In this document: piece after piece, positions 5,992-8,544 of the stretch
Layout: each line of letters opens with the position of its first letter
Position numbering within the stretch: position 1 is the stretch's first letter
Assembly: GCA_031269415.1 (NCBI GenBank)
Contig: JAISZF010000214.1
Span: 1-8,544, forward strand
From: Clostridiales bacterium
GTDB lineage: Bacteria > Bacillota > Clostridia > Lachnospirales > WQUN01
DNA: 8,544 nt
Direction of reading: 5' to 3'
Translations under genes and position numbers: made by a program
Notes under the pieces: generated by a model
What the model saw: only the letters and a program-made list of their open reading frames with translations
Databases searched by the model: none
Told to the model about the DNA's origin: nothing

Positions 5992-6945
5992 ATGAAACCT
6001 GAATTTTCCGTAATAGTCCCGGCGTACAATGAACAGGAGGTTATTGAAGAGAGCTACAAACGCCTGTCCGCCGTGATGAAAGAGCTCAACGAGCCTTACG
6101 AGCTGATCTTTATAGACGACGGCTCGCGGGACAATACGGCGCGCATTCTGGCGGGCATTTGCGAAGAAGACAAGAACGTCAAATTGCTCCGGTTCTCGCG
6201 CAATTTCGGCCATATGCCCGCGATCACCGCGGGCATGGATTACGCGCGCGGCAGCGCCGTGCTGGTGATAGACGCCGATCTTCAGGATCCGCCGGAGCTG
6301 TTTCCCAAGATGATAGAGAAATGGCGCGAGGGTTATGACGTGGTCTACGGGAAGCGTTCGGAGCGCAAGGGGGAAACGGCGTTTAAAAAACTGACCGCGG
6401 GTATGTATTACCGCTTCCTGCGCCGTATGACAGACGTGGATCTGCCTGTGGACACGGGCGAGTTCCGCCTGATAGACCGTAAGGTCTGCGACGTCATTAA
6501 ACATATTAAAGAAAAGAACCGCTACATCCGCGGTCTGGTCAGTTGGGTGGGGTTTAAGCAGACCGCGGTTGAGTATGTCCGCGAAAAGCGTTTTGCCGGG
6601 GAAACCAAATATCCGCTGGGCAAGATGATAAAGCTTGCGATGAACGGCATTACCGCCTTTTCGTACAAGCCGCTTAAACTGGCGACGCATCTGGGATTAG
6701 GCATAAGCGCGTTAAGTTTTCTGTATCTGCTCATTGTGCTGTATCAGCGCCTGTTTACGAACTCGACGGCGGAAGGATGGGCTTCCATGGTGGCGATAGT
6801 GCTGTTTTCGCAGGGCATCGTGCTGATAGTATTGGGGCTGATGGGCGAGTATATAGGCCGCATATTCGAGGAAATAAAGGACCGGCCCATATATATCATT
6901 GATGAAATCCTGAACAGCGAGCAGGTGTCGGACAATGAAGGATAA
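5992..6945 (+). CDS. polyprenyl-phosphate glycosyltransferase, GT2 family (GtrB/DPM1-like)
   Basis: The 317-residue protein should transfer a sugar from a nucleotide sugar to undecaprenyl phosphate on the cytoplasmic face of the membrane. The GT2 domain fills residues about 5-225: 'SVIVPAYNE' (6-14), 'FIDDGSRDNT' with D42/D43, the metal-binding 'DADLQDPPE' (D94, D96), 'DTGEFRL' (154-160) and 'RGLVSWVGFKQ' (180-190). Two C-terminal transmembrane helices lie at about 229-252 and 264-287 and are followed by 'GEYIGRIFEEIKDRPIYII', the hallmark tail of the GtrB/YkcC/CsbB group. Its length is normal for the family. AGGGGG sits six bases before the ATG. The gene follows the GT-C gene by 13 bases and overlaps the GtrA gene by 11, so the three are almost certainly cotranscribed. 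It would supply the lipid-linked sugar that the GT-C protein uses. The sugar is not predictable from sequence. Confidence 0.93.
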   Translation: MKPEFSVIVPAYNEQEVIEESYKRLSAVMKELNEPYELIFIDDGSRDNTARILAGICEEDKNVKLLRFSRNFGHMPAITAGMDYARGSAVLVIDADLQDPPELFPKMIEKWREGYDVVYGKRSERKGETAFKKLTAGMYYRFLRRMTDVDLPVDTGEFRLIDRKVCDVIKHIKEKNRYIRGLVSWVGFKQTAVEYVREKRFAGETKYPLGKMIKLAMNGITAFSYKPLKLATHLGLGISALSFLYLLIVLYQRLFTNSTAEGWASMVAIVLFSQGIVLIVLGLMGEYIGRIFEEIKDRPIYIIDEILNSEQVSDNEG

Positions 6946-7456
6946 GTCTTCTTCCGCGTCGGAGGATGTCAAGGATCTGGATACCTTGCCAATAGTCAAG
7001 AAAATAATCAGTCTTAAGTGGTTCGCGCCTTTATTCAAAAAAATTCTGGAGCATGAAAAGATAGGGCCGCCCGTTAAAAAAATCCTCGAACGTGAGGTAT
7101 TGAGCTATCTGATCTGCGGCGTGCTGACTACTTTGGTAGGGTTCTTCAGCTTCTGGGTCTGCCGTAGGATGAATATGAACGCGTTGGTGTCCAACGTTGT
7201 TTCGTCCGCCGTGGCTATACTCTTCGCGTTCATAGTGAACAAGCATTTTGTGTTCCTGTCAAAGGATTGGTCCTTGCGTAAGACCGCGAAGGAATTCTGG
7301 CGGTTCATCGCCGGCCGTCTGATCGTTATGGCCGGGGAATCCGGGCTGCTTTATCTCGCGGTGGATATAATGGGTTTCAACGATAACATCTGCAAGATAT
7401 TCACCATGATATTAGTGGTTATAGTAAACTACTTCATAAGCAAATTTATTTTTTGA
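6935..7456 (+). CDS. GtrA-family membrane protein (putative polyprenyl-phosphate-sugar flippase)
   Basis: The 173-residue protein has about four transmembrane helices (about 56-76, 84-102, 122-143 and 150-170). It shows the GtrA signatures 'LICGVLTTLVGFFSFW', 'AFIVNKHFVF' and the closing 'VNYFISKFIF'. Family members are proposed to move undecaprenyl-phosphate-linked sugar from the inner to the outer face of the membrane, next to a GtrB enzyme. Typical GtrA proteins are about 120-140 residues. This one carries an extra charged N-terminal stretch of about 50 residues containing a doubled motif, 'KKILEHE' (35-41) and 'KKILERE' (48-54). The ATG lies inside the end of the GtrB gene (11-bp overlap) with AGGTG seven bases before it, which points to translational coupling. 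The flippase role comes from the family and has not been shown for this protein. Confidence 0.88.
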   Translation: MKDKSSSASEDVKDLDTLPIVKKIISLKWFAPLFKKILEHEKIGPPVKKILEREVLSYLICGVLTTLVGFFSFWVCRRMNMNALVSNVVSSAVAILFAFIVNKHFVFLSKDWSLRKTAKEFWRFIAGRLIVMAGESGLLYLAVDIMGFNDNICKIFTMILVVIVNYFISKFIF

Positions 7457-7464
7457 ATACGGCC

Positions 7465-7508
7465 CCCGCCCCAAGCATATCCTTATACGAGAACAATTCG
7501 AAGGCGGG
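7465..7508 (+). other. GC-rich inverted repeat before the metallopeptidase gene
   Basis: CCCGCC (7465-7470) is complementary to GGCGGG (7503-7508), which overlaps the only Shine-Dalgarno-like sequence before the metallopeptidase start. Pairing across the 32-base loop could limit translation, but six pairs with a long loop is weak support. No terminator or convincing promoter is seen in this gap. Confidence 0.25.
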
Positions 7509-7519
7509 TGCGAGTTTAT

Positions 7520-8233
7520 ATGAGTAAACGTCTGAACGCGTTTGTGATAATCGCCTTGAGTTTACTGCTTGTTTATACGGCCAAACCGCGGATTGAGAGC
7601 GTTTACCAGCGTTTGCGCGTTATCGCTCGTACGGCGGGCTATCATAAATCAGAATCCGAATGGAGCGAAATCTATTTCACCGATCAGGACGCGGAGTATA
7701 TACCCTTGATCAAACGGCTTACAGATTTCTATCTGCCGCTCATACTGAATGATTTCAACGTTACGGAACACAACCGCGTGATTATTATCGTATACTCCGA
7801 TCCCGCGAAGTTCCGGGCGGCGGTGGGACAGATGGACGTTTTGCCCATGGGCGCTTATTACGGCGGCGTGGTCAATATTATCTCGCCCTCGTTGTGGATG
7901 ACCAACGCGCGCGACGCCTTCGCCAAGGACTACTTTATTCAAAACGGCCCGCTGATCCATGAACTGGCGCATTACGCGGCGGATCTCGGAGTCGGCAAAC
8001 CTATGGAGCCTTGGCTGTCGGAGGGCGTGGCGCTGTATTATGAGTACAAGTATACCGGGGTCGAATGGCGCCCGGATTTAGAGAAGCAGACGGCTGAGAT
8101 CAGCGTATCGGACCTCACCGGCAATTTTCGGGAATTAGACGATCGCGTCGCGTACCGCAAAGCCTTTGACATAATTAAAGCCTTTGTGAAAAAATACGGT
8201 GAGGACAGGCTGCGAATAAAGCTTAACCGTTAG
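7520..8233 (+). CDS. membrane-anchored zinc metallopeptidase, MA-like (HExxH)
   Basis: This 237-residue protein has one N-terminal hydrophobic helix (about 7-20) after 'MSKR', so it is probably a signal anchor with the catalytic part outside the membrane. The zinc motif 'LIHELAHYAADLG' gives H147, E148 and H151, and 'WLSEGVALYYEY' supplies the likely third ligand E168. This HExxH...E arrangement matches peptidase MA-like gluzincins. An upstream segment ('NRVIIIVYSDPAKFRAAVG') is also typical of that group. An in-frame GTG at 7508 would add four residues, but the AAGGCGG at 7501-7507 abuts it directly, so the ATG at 7520 is preferred with moderate certainty. It begins 63 bases after the GtrA gene, and its stop codon lies within the ribosome binding site of the response regulator gene. 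The substrate is unknown. Proteolytic control of an envelope protein is an inference from context. Confidence 0.82.
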   Translation: MSKRLNAFVIIALSLLLVYTAKPRIESVYQRLRVIARTAGYHKSESEWSEIYFTDQDAEYIPLIKRLTDFYLPLILNDFNVTEHNRVIIIVYSDPAKFRAAVGQMDVLPMGAYYGGVVNIISPSLWMTNARDAFAKDYFIQNGPLIHELAHYAADLGVGKPMEPWLSEGVALYYEYKYTGVEWRPDLEKQTAEISVSDLTGNFRELDDRVAYRKAFDIIKAFVKKYGEDRLRIKLNR

Positions 8234-8237
8234 GAGG
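8232..8237 (+). promoter_or_regulatory. ribosome binding site of the response regulator, overlapping the upstream stop
   Basis: AGGAGG lies seven bases before the ATG at 8245. Its first two bases are part of the metallopeptidase TAG (8231-8233), so ribosomes finishing the peptidase stop on the next gene's initiation site. This favours coupled expression. Confidence 0.85.
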
Positions 8238-8244
8238 ATTACAT

Positions 8245-8544
8245 ATGAACAGCAAGATTTTGGTTGTGGATGACGAAAAGAGTATCGTGGACATTATATC
8301 GTATAACTTAAAGAAAGAAGGCTACGAGGTCATCGCCGCGTATGACGGGCCGCAGGGCTTAAAGAACGCCCTGACCGACAGCCCCGATCTCATACTGCTG
8401 GACATCATGATGCCTAAATTGGACGGGTTTGAGGTGTGCAAGCGCATACGCGATAAGAAGCTGCAAACGCCGATCATAATGCTTACCGCGCGCGCCGAGG
8501 AGGTAGACAAGGTGCTGGGTTTTGAACTCGGCGCGGACGATTAT
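8245..8544 (+). CDS. OmpR/PhoB-family response regulator, WalR-like (5' part)
   Basis: The frame is open from the ATG at 8245 to the window edge, giving 100 residues of a receiver domain. It shows the acidic pair D9/D10 ('ILVVDDEKSI'), the phospho-acceptor D53 in 'LILLDIMMPKLDG', T81 in 'IIMLTARAEE' and the 'GFELGADDY' that precedes the conserved lysine. The 'IDKV.G.E.GADDY'-type segment and the start resemble WalR (YycF), the essential cell-wall homeostasis regulator of low-GC Gram-positives. PhoP and other OmpR-type regulators share much of this, so WalR is likely but unproven. The DNA-binding domain and any sensor kinase gene lie beyond the window. A strong AGGAGG precedes it and the metallopeptidase gene ends 11 bases upstream. 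Confidence 0.9.
   Translation, partial: MNSKILVVDDEKSIVDIISYNLKKEGYEVIAAYDGPQGLKNALTDSPDLILLDIMMPKLDGFEVCKRIRDKKLQTPIIMLTARAEEVDKVLGFELGADDY

Noticed and set aside
5884..6690. Long minus-strand frame (268 codons) opposite the GtrB gene
   Set aside because: It is antisense to a clear GT2 enzyme with all its motifs, has no recognisable domain, and its composition (rich in Arg, His and Gln) is what the complement of a codon-biased gene gives.

Overview
The window looks like chromosomal DNA of a Firmicute of the class Clostridia. The reasons are strong AGGAGG-type ribosome binding sites, A/T-rich sigma-A style promoters, a WalR-like response regulator, an N-acetylmuramoyl-L-alanine amidase with tandem clostridial-type peptidoglycan-binding repeats, and an Rpn/PD-(D/E)XK transposase relic of a type common in that class. 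Genus and species cannot be read from it. No CRISPR array, intact insertion sequence, rRNA gene or plasmid function is visible.

Left part (1-1200): the 3' part of an elongator-type tRNA-Met(CAT), then a gene-poor and decaying stretch. It holds a perfect inverted repeat, a strong (probably bidirectional) terminator hairpin, a minus-strand Rpn-family nuclease remnant that has lost its middle, its promoter with a 17-bp palindrome downstream, an orphan fragment of an aldo/keto reductase, and a second hairpin terminator.

Middle (1201-2807): a minus-strand cell-wall amidase (489 aa) with an Amidase_2 catalytic domain and three peptidoglycan-binding repeats at an exact 94-residue period. It is followed by a divergent intergenic region carrying a near-consensus plus-strand promoter.

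Right part (2808-8544): a tightly packed plus-strand gene string. It encodes a 1056-aa membrane protein that appears to join two GT-C glycosyltransferase halves around a discoidin-like domain; a GtrB/DPM1-like polyprenyl-phosphate glycosyltransferase; a GtrA-family membrane protein; a membrane-anchored HExxH metallopeptidase of the MA-like group; and the start of a WalR/PhoB-type response regulator that runs off the window. By family knowledge, GtrB loads a sugar onto undecaprenyl phosphate inside the cell, GtrA is thought to help move it across the membrane, and the large GT-C protein would use it outside to glycosylate a wall polymer or protein. The peptidase and regulator are consistent with a cell-envelope theme shared with the amidase. 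The sugar, acceptor and peptidase substrate are not determinable here.
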